A stretch of 5,098 bases of DNA from the NCBI GenBank assembly GCA_947175045.1, contig CAMWLH010000189.1, forward strand, positions 1 to 5,098, written 5' to 3'. The stretch's first letter is position 1, and each line of letters begins with the position of its first letter. This DNA comes from an uncultured Clostridia bacterium. Its GTDB lineage: Bacteria; Bacillota; Clostridia; Oscillospirales; Ruminococcaceae. A model generated the notes under the pieces. That model searched no databases. It was not told the origin of the DNA and saw nothing but the letters and a program-made list of their open reading frames with translations. A program made the translations under genes and the position numbers. Positions 4,991 through 5,098 of this stretch are shown here, in pieces.

Positions 4991-5098
4991 TCAATTGTCG
5001 CTGTTGTCCTCGGGAGCTTCCGGAGCCTGCTCCGCGGGCTCGGAGAACGCTTCGCCGTCAAGAATCTCGTCGGACTTTTCGGTCTCTTTAACTATCTC
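4991..5098 (-). CDS. C-terminal 35 residues of an unidentified protein with an acidic tail
   Basis: The minus-strand frame entering from the right edge reads 35 residues, starting EIVKETEKSDEILDG and ending PEAPEDNSDN, then TGA. It is strongly acidic, rich in Glu, Pro, Ala and Ser, and probably disordered. Such tails are common on large cytoplasmic or nucleic-acid-associated proteins and are not diagnostic. The reading frame is supported by the terminator hairpin beginning 7 nt after the stop. A competing frame over the same bases gives an arginine-rich stretch joined to the acetyltransferase, which looks artificial. The identity of the protein cannot be given from this fragment. Confidence 0.7.
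   Translation of the reverse strand, partial: EIVKETEKSDEILDGEAFSEPAEQAPEAPEDNSDN

Noticed and set aside
4933..5061. N-terminal extension of the acetyltransferase to an ATG at 5061
   Set aside because: The extension crosses a perfect terminator hairpin, is arginine-rich and unlike GNAT N termini, and overlaps a plausible acidic C-terminal tail in another frame. The ATG at 4932 has a well-spaced AGGAG.

Overview
The window reads as a chromosomal segment of a low-to-mid GC anaerobic Firmicute, most likely a gut clostridium of the Oscillospiraceae/Ruminococcus type. This is inferred from strong AGGAG-type ribosome sites before nearly every gene, a near-consensus TTGACA-17-TATGAT promoter, and a ferredoxin-dependent 2-oxoacid oxidoreductase operon. 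All supported genes lie on the minus strand, so transcription runs from high to low coordinates.

Right end (about 5098-4513): the acidic C-terminal tail of an unidentified protein enters the window. It is followed by a perfect 10-bp terminator hairpin, and then a 139-aa GNAT acetyltransferase begins only 25 nt after the hairpin.

Middle (about 4464-3203): a clear sigma-70-type promoter and a leader that can fold into a hairpin precede a 163-aa zinc-ribbon protein with two membrane segments. After 15 bp comes a 216-aa SIMIBI-class P-loop ATPase (MinD/ParA/CobQ-like).

Left part (about 3202-1): a 221-aa protein of unknown function sits between two related structured intergenic repeats. Then come four tightly coupled genes for the delta (2x[4Fe-4S] ferredoxin), alpha, beta (thiamine diphosphate) and gamma subunits of a Kor/Vor-type 2-oxoacid:ferredoxin oxidoreductase. 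The gamma gene is cut by the window edge. The four genes overlap or nearly abut (TAATG, TAAAATG, ATGA junctions), which fits stoichiometric production of one complex. That complex would oxidatively decarboxylate a 2-oxoacid to an acyl-CoA and reduce ferredoxin, or run in reverse for carbon assimilation.

The enzyme itself is ordinary. The points worth a second look are the repeat-flanked unknown gene inserted in the operon, the ATPase and zinc-ribbon membrane protein placed upstream of the oxidoreductase, and the leader structure. No rRNA, tRNA, CRISPR array, transposase or prophage gene was seen. There is no gene-free stretch over 300 bases; the longest spacers are about 170 bases and are described as repeats or regulatory features.
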